A stretch of 64,000 bases of DNA. Origin: Taudactylus pleione. Lineage: Eukaryota; Chordata; Amphibia; Anura; Myobatrachidae. Location of the stretch: the NCBI GenBank assembly GCA_031769625.1, contig JAUIMM010000702.1, positions 3,022,501 through 3,086,500 on the forward strand, in the 5' to 3' direction. Position numbers and translations under genes: made by a program. Shown one piece after another: positions 55,385 to 64,000 of the stretch. The notes under the pieces were generated by a model. That model made no database searches, was not told the origin of the DNA, and saw only the letters and a program-made list of their open reading frames with translations. Every line of letters begins with the position of its first letter. Position 1 is the stretch's first letter.

Positions 55385-56625
55385 TAGTGGTCCCCCCTGT
55401 GCAGTGCCCCTTGTGCCCCCATTAGTAAGCTTATACAGTGCCTCCAGTAGTAGTCCCCCCTCTTGTAGTGCTCCTAGTAGTCCCCCCTTGTAGTAGTCCC
55501 CCCATTGATGTGCCCCCAGTGGAGGTTTCTCCCCCATGTAGTGCCCCCAGTAGTAGTCCCCCCCAGTAGTAATCCTCCCTTCAAGTGCCCCCAGTAGTAG
55601 CCCCCCTTCAAGTGCCCCCAGTAGTAGTGCCCCCAATAGTAATCCCCCCTTCAAGTGCCCCCAGTAGTCCCCCCTTCTAGTGCCCCCAGTAGTAATCCCC
55701 CCTTCAAGTGCCCCCAGTAGTAATCCTCCCTTCTAGTGCCCCCTGTAATCCCCCTTCAAGTTCCCCCAGTAGTAATCCCCCCTTCAAGTACCCCCAGTAG
55801 TAATCCCCCCTTCCTGTGCCCCCAGTAGTAATCCCCCCCTTCAAGTGCCCCCAGTAGTAATCCCCCCTTCAAGTGCCCCAGTAGTAATCCCCCCCTTCAA
55901 GTGCCCCAGTAGTAATCCTCCCTTCTAGTGCCCCCTGTAATCCCCCTTCAAGTTCCCCCAGTATTAATCCCCCCTTCAAGTACCCCCAGTAGTAATCCCC
56001 CCTTCCTGAGCCCCCAGTAGTAATCCCCCCCCTTCAAGTGCCCCCAGTAGTAATCCCCCTTCAAGTGCCCCAGTAGTAATCCTCCCTTCTAGTGCCCCCT
56101 GTAATCCCCCTTCAAGTTCCCCCAGTAGTAATCCCCCCTTCAAGTACCCCCAGTAGTAATCCCCCCTTCAAGTGCCCCAGTAGTAATCCCCCCTTCAAGT
56201 GCCCCCAGTAGTAGTCCTCCCCTTCAAGTGCCCCCAATAGTAATCCCCCCTTCAAGTACCCCCAGTAGTAATCCCCCCTTCAAGTACCCCCAGTAGTAAT
56301 CCCCCCTTCCTGTGCCCCCAGTAGTAATCCCCCCCTTCAAGTGCCCCCAGTAGTAATCCCCCCTTCCTGTGCCCCAGTAGTAATCCCCCCCTTCAAGTGC
56401 CCCAGTAGTAATCCTCCCTTCTAGTGCCCCCTGTAATCCCCCTTCAAATTCCCCCAGTAGTAATCCCCCCTTCAAGTACCCCCAGTAGTAATCCCCCCTT
56501 CAAGTGCCCCAGTAGTAATCCCTCCTTCAAGTGCCCCCAGTAGTAGTCCCCCCCTTCAAGTGCCCCCAGTAGTAATCCCCCCTTCAAGTGCCCCCAGTAG
56601 TAATCCCCCCTTGTAGCCCACCCAG
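55385..56625. repeat. About 27-bp C-rich minisatellite
   Basis: Units of the type CCCCCAGTAGTAATCCCCCC followed by TTCAAGTG, roughly 45 in number, with variants TTCTAGTG, TTCCTGTG and a CCCCTGTAATCCCCC form. Larger blocks recur (near 55735, 55925 and 56090), a sign of higher-order duplication. Glycine-rich minus-strand frames are artefacts. Confidence 0.93.
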
Positions 56626-56743
56626 TAGAGACACACGTTATAAAAAACAAAACAAACAAAAAAACACTTACCTGAACCCCCCGCTCCTGCTCCCGCCGCC
56701 GATATACGCTACTCCCGACCATTCTCCAGGGCCGCTTTCCATT

Positions 56744-57060
56744 ATGGGAGAGACGTCGTCATGACGACGTCTCTCCCATTACCCACTGCGGGAGCCGGAA
56801 GATGGCTCCCGCAGTGGGAGCTGCAGCAGCCGATGAGAGTCTGACAGACTCTCATCAGCTGCTGAAACAAACACACAGCTGCCGGCACCGGCGGCTGTGT
56901 GTTTGGCACTGTGTAGCGCTGACCGAACTCCGTCCGGTCAGCGCTACACGCGCGGTGCAGCTGTGTCACAGAGAGACAGTCTGCACCGAGGTAATTCTGC
57001 ATGGTCGCGGCCGCGGCGCCCTTCACTACGTGGCGCCTTACGCGGCCGCGTACCATGCAT
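56744..57060. repeat. Array of seven consecutive hairpins
   Basis: 56744-56779 (perfect, GGGAGAGACGTCGTC arm), 56782-56818 (CCCACTGCGGGAGCC arm), 56824-56864 (GATGAGAGTCTG arm), 56868-56905 (AAACACACAGC arm), 56911-56949 (GTGTAGCGCTGACC arm), 56953-56988 (CGGTGCAG arm) and 56998-57060 (CGCGGCCGCG arm). They lie back to back with spacers of 2 to 9 bases. Confidence 0.92.
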
Positions 57061-57177
57061 AACCATAGAACCGGCCCTGCCCATGTCTGTACACCCCAAG
57101 GAAGGCAGAAGAATCTGTCTCCTACAACATACAGCTCAGGCGTTTAGGTGGAAAAATATATACATAGGTTGGATACA

Positions 57178-57795
57178 GGGGCATAATTAGAACTTTGTGG
57201 GCTCCATAGCAATATTTTTAAGGAGCTCCCCCAACTCAGGTATATGGAAAGCAGGTAATGGTATACTTGCTGGCTGAACGAAGTGGTTGGAGCAGGTCCG
57301 TAAGCAGCATAGAAGCTACGGTGCTGACAGGTGCCAATACACAGCAGCAGATGGTAAGTAGATAATGGTATATACACTCTGGCTTAGTGGAGTAGCTGGA
57401 GCAGGTCTGTATACAGCGTGGAAGCTGCGATGCTGACAGATGGTACACAGGTAACAACAGTAAATGGACAAGTACCTGTATACAGCATGGAAGCTGCAGT
57501 ATAGGCAGATAGAATGCAGGTAACAATAGCAAATGGATAAGTCTGTATGCAGCGTCAGCATCAGAATATGAGGAATGAATCCTGGAACACTGAACTATCC
57601 TGGTAAGGAAACGCATTGTTCAGGCAATGGGTTGCTCACAAAACTAGTTTAAATAGGAGACAGTCCATTCCTATTGTAGTATAGGATCAGGTGAGCACGG
57701 CTGAGCTGCTCAGGTGCATCCAATAATTGAAATGGAATGTTTCTGCATGAGCCTGGAAAGAGCAATGAAGGAGTGTCTCAGCATGTCAGAAATGC
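57178..57795. mobile_element. hAT-like left end followed by degenerate tandem repeats
   Basis: CAGGGGCATAATTAGAAC at 57178 is the inverted partner type of the end at 11997. After 57240, segments with GGAGCAGGTCTGTATACAGC, GTGGAAGCTGC and GCAGGTAACAATAGC recur at 90-100-bp intervals to about 57560. No right end or gene found. Confidence 0.55.
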
Positions 57796-57799
57796 TATA

Positions 57800-58106
57800 G
57801 CTGCATGCACACACAACGATTTTGATACCAACGATTTTCTGAACGATTTTCTGTCAGATTTTTTAAAGTGTAATGAACGATTTTTTTGAACTACAAATGA
57901 TTTTTGTAACTTCCCTTAATGAAAATCATTCAGTTGGTCAGTCAGAATGAACTACAAACTACAAACGGGAATGCGCATGAACGATAGTCGTTCATCATTA
58001 TAACTCAGAAACTGAATGATTTTTTCAACGAATGAATGATAACGACGTCGTTATAATTAAATCATTCAAAAAATCATTACGTGTGTAATGATTATGTGTG
58101 TATAGA
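57800..58106. mobile_element. MITE with GCATGCACACACAACGATTT-type ends
   Basis: Right end ATTATGTGTGTATAGACC is loosely inverted. Interior has AACGATTTTCTG repeats and ATCATTCAAAAAATCATT. Ends not precise. Confidence 0.6.
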
Positions 58107-59321
58107 CCCAGATTCGTGACACCTCCAATAAAATTAATATATTTCCCTCATTATATATTTCCTCGATTTCTTTATTTCAGACTCTCCCTATCCATATTTC
58201 CCCCAAGACTTTTAACAATCCTACATGGTCAAATTGTGACATTCATTTGGGCTCACAGGAAACCAAAAAATCAGATTTGCTCTCCTTCAACACCCCTCCT
58301 AATCTGGTGGCCTGGGGGTCCTTGCCTTCAAGAAAAATTATTATGCTGCATAACTGGTGCAATGTATTCAATGACACTCCCCTTCTGGGTCCCGAATATG
58401 GGTCGATATTGAGTCTGCCCCTCTCCCCTCAACTTGGATTTCAACTAACTTCTGGTCCCCTCGTCACTCCTGGCATCCTGCAGCCCATTCACATCTGATC
58501 ATTAACCTCTCCCTCACGATTTGGTGTCGGTGTAACAAACTGTTTAGCCTGGATCCATCTTCCTCTTTGTTAACTTCACTATGGCACATTCCAGACTTTC
58601 CACCTGGCCTCTATCCCTTAGCTGAAGACCCACTCTCGGGTTCGCTTACTTAATGATTTATTAGTTATAGGGGCCTTTTCACACTACTCCTCTCCTTAAC
58701 AGAAACTCTGGCCCTGATTCAAAGCCGGACGCTCTGAATCAGGGCCGTCCTTCCTGATTATAGAGCATCTTTTTGGCCGCTCGCTATAGCTGTGGGTGGT
58801 CTTGTGGTAGGGTCTCGTTGCCACAAGCCCAGGAGTGCTTTCGGCTCTATCAGAGCCGAGAGCACTACCACTGACATCACTTGTGATGTCAGTGGGGCCG
58901 GCCCCAGACGGTAGGCGTTCCCATCGGAACGCCTCTGTCTGGGCAGCAACGCCCCGGGCACGCCCACCAAAGGGGCCGTGCTGTCACTCACCATCGACAG
59001 CACGCCCCCTTTGTAGCGAGACCCATAGCGACGGCTTGGCCGTCGCTATCCGGGTCTCGCGCATTTGCAGGCTCCCTCGTGTGCATGCGCACTGGGCAAA
59101 CATCGACCCGCTCGCGAGCGGGTGTGAATTAGGCCCTCTGTCTTCCCACTACTACATTCCATTAATTTGTGCTACTACAACATTTCTTTCAGTCCTCTCG
59201 GACTCGTATCTTTGGCACTATCCTTATTTGAACAATAATGTCTCCGGGAGTTCTGGTTCTAAGGGTCTCATCTCTACCATTCTGCCCCCTCATACCACCT
59301 TCCCCTTCAACACCACTCTTT
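58107..59321 (+). pseudogene. L1-like LINE ORF2 C-terminal fragment, split by a MITE
   Basis: In changing frames the plus strand encodes LSLSIFPPRLLTILHGQI then FIWAHRKPKNQ, which resembles the L1 ORF2 region downstream of the polymerase (an FIW..KPR-type motif), followed by LVAWGSLPSRKI. After the MITE at 58710-59136 the sequence continues with HFFQSSRTRIF and GSKGLISTI, again in the L1 order. No catalytic motif, many stops. Could instead be a related Tx1-type LINE. Confidence 0.65.
58710..59136. mobile_element. Hairpin-array MITE, copy 3, with TCT duplication
   Basis: Ends GGCCCTGATTCA and TGAATTAGGCCC approximately; TCT at 58707-58709 and 59137-59139. Hairpins: 58710-58746, 58834-58866 (AGTGCTTTCGGCTC arm), 58868-58895, 58903-58943 (CCCAGACGG arm), about 58970-59012, and 59016-59060 (GCGAGACCC outside TAGCGACGGC/GCCGTCGCTA). 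The first hairpins of copy 2 are partly deleted here. Confidence 0.9.
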
Positions 59322-59616
59322 GGGCCTGATACCGATCTGGACGCAGTTCCATTTGCGATTTCACTCGTTCTGCAATTGTGAATATATACTAATGACTATA
59401 AAGTTTACCTGAGCATAGGAAAGTCGACTGCTGCTTTCTCAAATCCATCTCACAACGTGCAATAACCTAAACATTGGAAACATCCATGCAGATCAGTCCC
59501 CCTGGGAGTCTCATCGGTCTCAAACAGAGCGGCTCACCTGACAAACCTAGGGCTCACCAGCTGCAAGCAAGATTGCAGTGGCTAATATATGTACACCCAG
59601 AAAATAGTGTTTAAAC
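59322..59616. mobile_element. Older Harbinger-type MITE, left part (split)
   Basis: Starts GGGCCTGATACCGATCTGG. Reads on as GTGGCTAATATATGTACACCC, then is interrupted at GTTTAAAC by two hAT elements and resumes at 63839 with GGACCCGACGTGCCTG. The order equals that in the MITE at 50520-51110 (GTGGCTAATTTATGCACGCCC, AAGCGGACAGACACACCTG). Confidence 0.8.
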
Positions 59617-60269
59617 TAGGGGTGTGCACCGGCCACTTTTCGTGTTTTGTGTTTTGGTTTTGGATCTGGACCTTTCTTCGTGTTTTGGATCTGGATTGGT
59701 TTTGCCAAAACCACCCTTCCGTGTTTTGGGTTCTGGGTTTTGTGTTTTGGATCTGTATTTTTTTTAAAAAAAGCATAAAAACAGCTAAAATCACAGAATG
59801 TGTTGGTTTTTCTGCTCCTATGCTATTATTAACCTCAATAACCTTAATTTCCACTCATTTCCAGTCTATTCTGAACACCTCACACCTCACAATAGTGTTT
59901 TTATGTCCAAAAGGTTGCACCGAGGTAGCTGGATGACTATGCAAAGCGACACGAGTGGGCGGCACAAACACGTGACCCATCTAGGAGTGATACTGCAGTG
60001 GCAAACAGGATGGCAGTTTGAAAAACTAGGCCCCAAACTGTACATAATGCAAAGAAAAAAAAAAGGTGCAAGATGGAATTGTCCTTGGGCCCTCCCACCC
60101 ACCCTTATGTTGTATAAACAGGACATGCACACTTTAACAAAGCAATCATTTTAGCGCCAGGTTCTGACACACGAGTGTGGCTGAAATGATTGGTTTGTTT
60201 GGGCCCCCACAAAACAAGCTGGCAATTAATCTGTCCCTGCACAAACTGGCTCTACGGAGGCAAGATGTC

Positions 60270-60650
60270 GTCCTCTTCCTCCTCATCCACCGATTCCTCA
60301 CCCTCTTCAGTGTTGTGTACATCCTCATCCTCACAGAGTATTCACTCGTCCCCACTGGAATCCACCACCACAGGTCCCTCTGTACGTTTTGGAGGCTGGT
60401 CTCCCTGTAAGAGTTGATAATTCATTTTATGAACATCATCTTCTCCACATTTTGTGGAAGCAACCTTCTACGCCTTTCGCTGACAAGGTTCCCGGCTGCA
60501 CTAAACACTCTTTCGGAGTACACACTGGAGCAACTCAGGTAAAATAGAGCCAGTTTGTACAGGGACCTCCAAATTGCTTCTTTTTCCTGCCAGTACAGGT
60601 ATGGACTGTCTGACATGCCTACTTGGATGCTGTCTCCGATGTAATCCTTT
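60270..60650 (-). pseudogene. hAT transposase C-terminal dimerisation segment
   Basis: The minus strand encodes YWQEKEAIWRSLYKLALFYL, then YSERVFSAAGNLVSERRRRL and PQNVEKMMFIK, the hAT C-terminal (dimerisation) motif with the SERxFSxAGN core. It breaks off into the tandem array at about 60650. An acidic serine-rich tail (60270-60400) follows. No catalytic part. Confidence 0.88.
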
Positions 60651-62045
60651 AACAGACAGACGCACGCTTGTCGCTGCTGCTTTAAGGATGCAGGTGCGGC
60701 TACAGCCCACACATTTCACAAAGACAGAAAAAAAAAGAAGAATTTTTTTATTGTTTGTGGAGCGCACTTTGAGGGTTACACCACCCTTTAACAGACAGAC
60801 GCACGCTTGTCGCTGCTGCTTTGAGGATGCAAGTGCGGCTACAGCCCACACAATTCACAAAGACAGAAAAAAAAATATATTTTTTTATTGTTTGTGGAGC
60901 GCACTTTGAGGGTTACACCACCCTTTAACATACAGACACACGCTTGTCGCTGCTGCTTTGAGGATGCAAGTGCGGCTACAGCCCACACAATTCACAAAGA
61001 CAGAAAAAAAAAAGAATTTTTTTATTGTTTGTGGAGCGCACTTTGAGGGTTACACCACCCTTTAACAGACAGACGCACGCTTGTCGCTGCTGCTTTAAGG
61101 ATGCAGGTGTGGCTACAGCCCACACATTTCACAAAGACAGAAAAAAAAAGAAGAATATTTTTATTGTTTGTGGAGCGCACTTTGAGGGTTACACCACCCT
61201 TTAACAGACAGACGCATGCTTGTCGCTGCTGCTTTGAGGACAGTATCATATGCAGTGACAGTAGACTTGTCAGAAATTGTTGGCACATCCTTCAGTCCGG
61301 ACCAGATGTCCAAACCGGCCCTTGACTTATGACACAGGCGCACGCTTGGCGCTGCTACTGTGTTGATGCACATGCGGCTACATTGCACACAAGTCACAAA
61401 CACATAAAAAAAATAGTTTTTTATTTTTTGGAGCACTTTGAGGGTTACACCACCCTTTAACAGACAGACGCACGCTTGTCGCTGCTGCTTTGAGGATGCA
61501 AGTGCGGCTACAGACCACACAATTCACAAAGACAGAAAAAAAAAGAAGAATATTTTTATTGTTTGTGGAGCACACTTTGAGGGTGTCACCACCCTTTAAC
61601 AGACAGACGCACGCTTGTCGCTGCTGCTTTAAGGATGCAGGTGCGGCTGCAGCCCACACATTTCACAAAGACAGAAAAAAAAAGAAGAATATTTTTATTG
61701 TTTGTGGAGCGCACTTTGAGGGTTACACCACCCTTTAACAGACAGACGCGCGCTTGTCGCTGCTGCTTTGAGGATGCAAGTGCGGCTACAGCCCACACAA
61801 TTCACAAAGACAGAAAAGAAAGAAGAATTTTTTTATTGTTTGTGGAGCGCACTTTGAGGGTTACACCACCCTTTAACAGACAGACGCACGCTTGTCACTG
61901 CTGCTTTAAGGATGCAGGTGCAGCTACAGCCACACATTTCACAAAGAGAAAAAAAAAGAAGAATTTTTTTATTGTTTGTGGAGCGCACTTTGAGGGTTAC
62001 ACCACCCTTTAACAGACAGACGCACGCTTGTCGCTGCTGCTTTGA
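60645..62045. repeat. About 135-bp tandem array, roughly ten units
   Basis: TTTAACAGACAGACGCACGC, TTGTCGCTGCTGCTTT, GATGCAAGTGCGGCTACAGC, CACAATTCACAAAGACAG, an A-run and GGAGCGCACTTTGAGGGTTA recur. It is a diverged relative of the 157-bp unit of copies 1 and 2, having lost the CCAGCCGGCCCTTTAC segment in most units. Sits inside the element, next to the C-terminal coding piece. Confidence 0.9.
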
Positions 62046-62383
62046 GGATGCAGGTGGAATCTAGACGGGATTTGGAACCGGGGACACACTACCTCCATCA
62101 ATTGTCTAAATCCCACTGCACTAATGGCGGATACCGGATGCACGTCTAACACCAACATAGCAGTCAAGGCCTCAGTTATACGTTTTGCTTCAGGATGACT
62201 GCTGTCGTACTTCATCCTCATCGCTAGGGACTGTTGGAGGGTCAATTGTTTAGTAAAAGTAGTGGTGTTCCTACGTCCTCTCTGGGATGATGAACAACTC
62301 CCAGCAGCAGCAACAGCACTAGGAGGAAGTGGTTCTTGATCTTTCCCTATTTTATTTTTATCAGAGAAAGTTTGGTCCTCCAT
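62046..62383 (-). pseudogene. hAT transposase internal remnant
   Basis: 124 codons: the N-terminal MEDQTFSDKNKIGKDQEPLP of copy 1 is joined directly to a segment from its middle (RNTTTFTKQLTLQQSLA to QLMEVVCPRFQIPSRFH). About 1 kb between them, including the BED finger, is deleted. The downstream end runs into the array. Confidence 0.92.
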
Positions 62384-62399
62384 TTATGTTATATTGATA

Positions 62400-62925
62400 T
62401 ATACGTGCGGCTAAGGCACACACAAACACATAAAATATTTTTTTATTTTTGCTGGAGAGTAGTGAACTTTGTGGGTTACACCACCCTTTAAGAAATGAGC
62501 CAGCCGGCTCTTTACTTATGGGACACAGGCGCACGCTTGGCTCTGCTCCTTTGTTGATGCATGTGCAGCCACAGTGCACACAATTCACAAACACAGAAAA
62601 TATTTTTTTATTTGGTTTGGAGTGTACTTTGGGGGTTACAGCACCCTTTAACGGTCAAGCCAGCTGGCCCTTTACTTATGACACAGGTGCACGCTTGGCA
62701 CTACTTTGTTGATGCACGTGCGGCTACTGCGCGCACAATTCACAAACACAGAAAATATTTTTTTATTTGGTTTGGAGTGTACTTTGGGGGTTACAGCACC
62801 CTTTAACGGTCAAACCAGCCGGCCCTTTACTTATGACACAGGCGCACGCTTGGCACTACTTTGTTGATGCACGTGCGGCTACTGCGCACACAATTCACAA
62901 ACACAGAAAAAAAATATTTTTTTTT
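62400..62925. repeat. 157-bp-type tandem array, about three units
   Basis: Same unit and position as 2275-3690. Followed by the 5' terminal region (62926-63477), which contains short duplications of GGACACAGCCCCTATGGAC. Confidence 0.88.
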
Positions 62926-63485
62926 AGCACTTGGGGGGAGCACCCCTGACGGACAGAGCACCCCCTGGACAACACTACAGCACCCCTTTAGGACTGGGAC
63001 ACTGCACAGGACTTTGGAGTGGACACAGCCCCTATGGACAACTGACTGCACAACACAGTCCAGCCAGCCCCTATGGATTTTGAAGTAGTGGACACAGCCC
63101 CTATGGACAACAGCAGCACAGCACAACACACCCAGCCCCTATGGACTTTGAAGTAGTGGACACAGCCCCTATGGACAACAGCAGCACAGCGCAGCACAAC
63201 ACTACTCTGCACTACACTACACTACACTACACAGCCCAGCCAGCCCTAACTCCCACCCTCCCTCTTCACTGTCCACAGCCAAGTGAGAAAATGGCGCAGA
63301 CGCGGGTACCTTATATAGGATCCAAAACCAGCGAGATCCGGAAGGCGGGATGATGACGTTTTGCCTCGATTTCAGATCCGAGTCAGGCGGGAAAAGTCGA
63401 GCCTGACTCGGATCGGCCTCGGATCGGGGGGTCTCGGGGGGGTTCGGATTTCAGAAATCCGAACCCGCTCACCCCTAGTTTAAAC

Positions 63486-63831
63486 TAGAGATGTGTGGTT
63501 CGGTTCTCCAGAAATCCGAATCCACATGAATTTTCGTGAATCCGGGTGAATCAGAGTCACTGTTCTAATTTCCTGAAGATCCGGGTAAATCCGGGTTGCG
63601 GTTTTGATTTTTTTGCGGTTCGGAATTCGGACTTTAAATCCGAATATTGGGTTTTGGATTGCATAAATTACATGATTTTAGCTGTTTTTTAAACTTTTTA
63701 TCTATTCTTTATTTAAAAAATCCAGATCCAAAACCAAAACACTTGAGGGTGGTTTGCAAAACCAAATCCAGATCCAAAACCTTGAAGTAGATACAGATCC
63801 AAAGCCAAACACGGGGGTCGGCACACATCTC
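63486..63831. mobile_element. Short hAT-like element at the same target site
   Basis: Starts TAGAGATGTGTGGTTCGG and ends near GGCACACATCTC. The left flank is GTTTAAAC and the right flank (63831-63838) CTTTAAAC, 7 of 8. Its right end, inverted, resembles the left end of copy 3 (TTTGGCTTTGGATCTG versus TTTGGTTTTGGATCTG). Confidence 0.8.
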
Positions 63832-63838
63832 TTTAAAC

Positions 63839-64000
63839 GGACCCGACGTGCCTGAATTTCTGTAGCCACTTCCTGTTACCTCACCCAAACGCAGACTACC
63901 TGTCATTCACTTTGCGAGGAAATCCTCTTTGTGACCAAAATTGCAATTCAGTTGTTATGCATGCGGAGTGCGACTTATATGCATGCACAATGACGGACAA
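63839..64000. mobile_element. Older Harbinger-type MITE, right part
   Basis: Continuation of 59322-59616: CACTTCCTGTTACC, GTCATTCACTTTGCGAGG and TGCATGCACAATG are in the same order as in 50900-51050. The right end is beyond the window. Confidence 0.8.

Larger units (their letters stand above)
55345..57079. mobile_element. hAT MITE with long minisatellite and hairpin array
   Basis: Starts CAGGGCCGGCCCTAGC and ends TAGAACCGGCCCTG. CCCATGTC flanks exactly at 55337-55344 and 57080-57087. The left two thirds are a tandem array; the right third is seven consecutive hairpins. Confidence 0.92.
59617..63477 (-). mobile_element. BED-type hAT transposon, copy 3, internally deleted, both ends present
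   Basis: Starts TAGGGGTGTGCACCGGCC and ends CGCTCACCCCTA. GTTTAAAC flanks both sides exactly (59609-59616 and 63478-63485). This is the only BED-hAT copy here with both termini. It keeps the C-terminal dimerisation coding segment, a short internal coding piece and the 5' region, with two tandem arrays in place of most of the gene. Confidence 0.93.

Noticed and set aside
56224..56722. Glycine-rich frames resembling a structural protein
   Set aside because: Reverse-strand translation of the 27-bp C-rich minisatellite.
1..64000. tRNA, rRNA and snRNA genes
   Set aside because: No complete cloverleaf with A and B boxes or recognisable rRNA/snRNA segment was seen by reading; a covariance search would be needed to exclude them.

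Overview
This window is transposon-dense, intron-containing vertebrate nuclear DNA. No host gene could be recognised. The element mix fits an anuran amphibian: hAT and PIF/Harbinger DNA transposons with many non-autonomous copies (MITEs), a mariner, L2/CR1-type and L1-like LINE fragments, a gammaretrovirus-like provirus and large minisatellites. The organism is an inference; no single-copy marker is present.

Layout. 1-4207: minus-strand BED-finger hAT transposon with a 730-codon transposase frame and a nine-unit 157-bp array upstream of it. 4208-6720: L2 pieces, one inside a hAT MITE with an 8-bp duplication. 7822-9757: three-level nest of MITEs. 9759-13641: two more decayed hAT copies. 13.7-17.3 kb: a deeply nested block with SINE-like repeat, hAT MITEs and a broken mariner. 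17716-28640: complete minus-strand provirus (LTR, gag, pro, pol, env, LTR) with tRNA-Pro-type primer site, broken by frameshifts, stops and a MITE in pol. 28.84-34.57 kb: second BED-hAT copy in minus orientation and a third fragment in plus, separated by microsatellites. 36224-43857: a 7.6-kb autonomous-looking PIF/Harbinger element with three genes, namely a DDE transposase and two different SANT/Myb-like proteins. 44.2-59.1 kb: MITEs, a 31-bp satellite with a TATA-like motif in each unit, and hairpin-rich elements. 59617-63831: two hAT elements inserted at the same GTTTAAAC site, splitting an older Harbinger MITE.

How parts work together. In Harbinger elements a DDE nuclease and a SANT/Myb-like partner together bind and cut the terminal repeats. 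Here the transposase (minus) and one SANT gene (plus) diverge from a region holding a 48-bp repeat array, and the other SANT gene lies upstream. Several MITEs carry the same terminal motif (GGCCCTCATTCAGA-like) and the same subterminal module as this element, so they are its plausible passengers. The most unusual pattern is that several MITEs consist of successive hairpins whose stem sequences differ between copies while pairing is kept.
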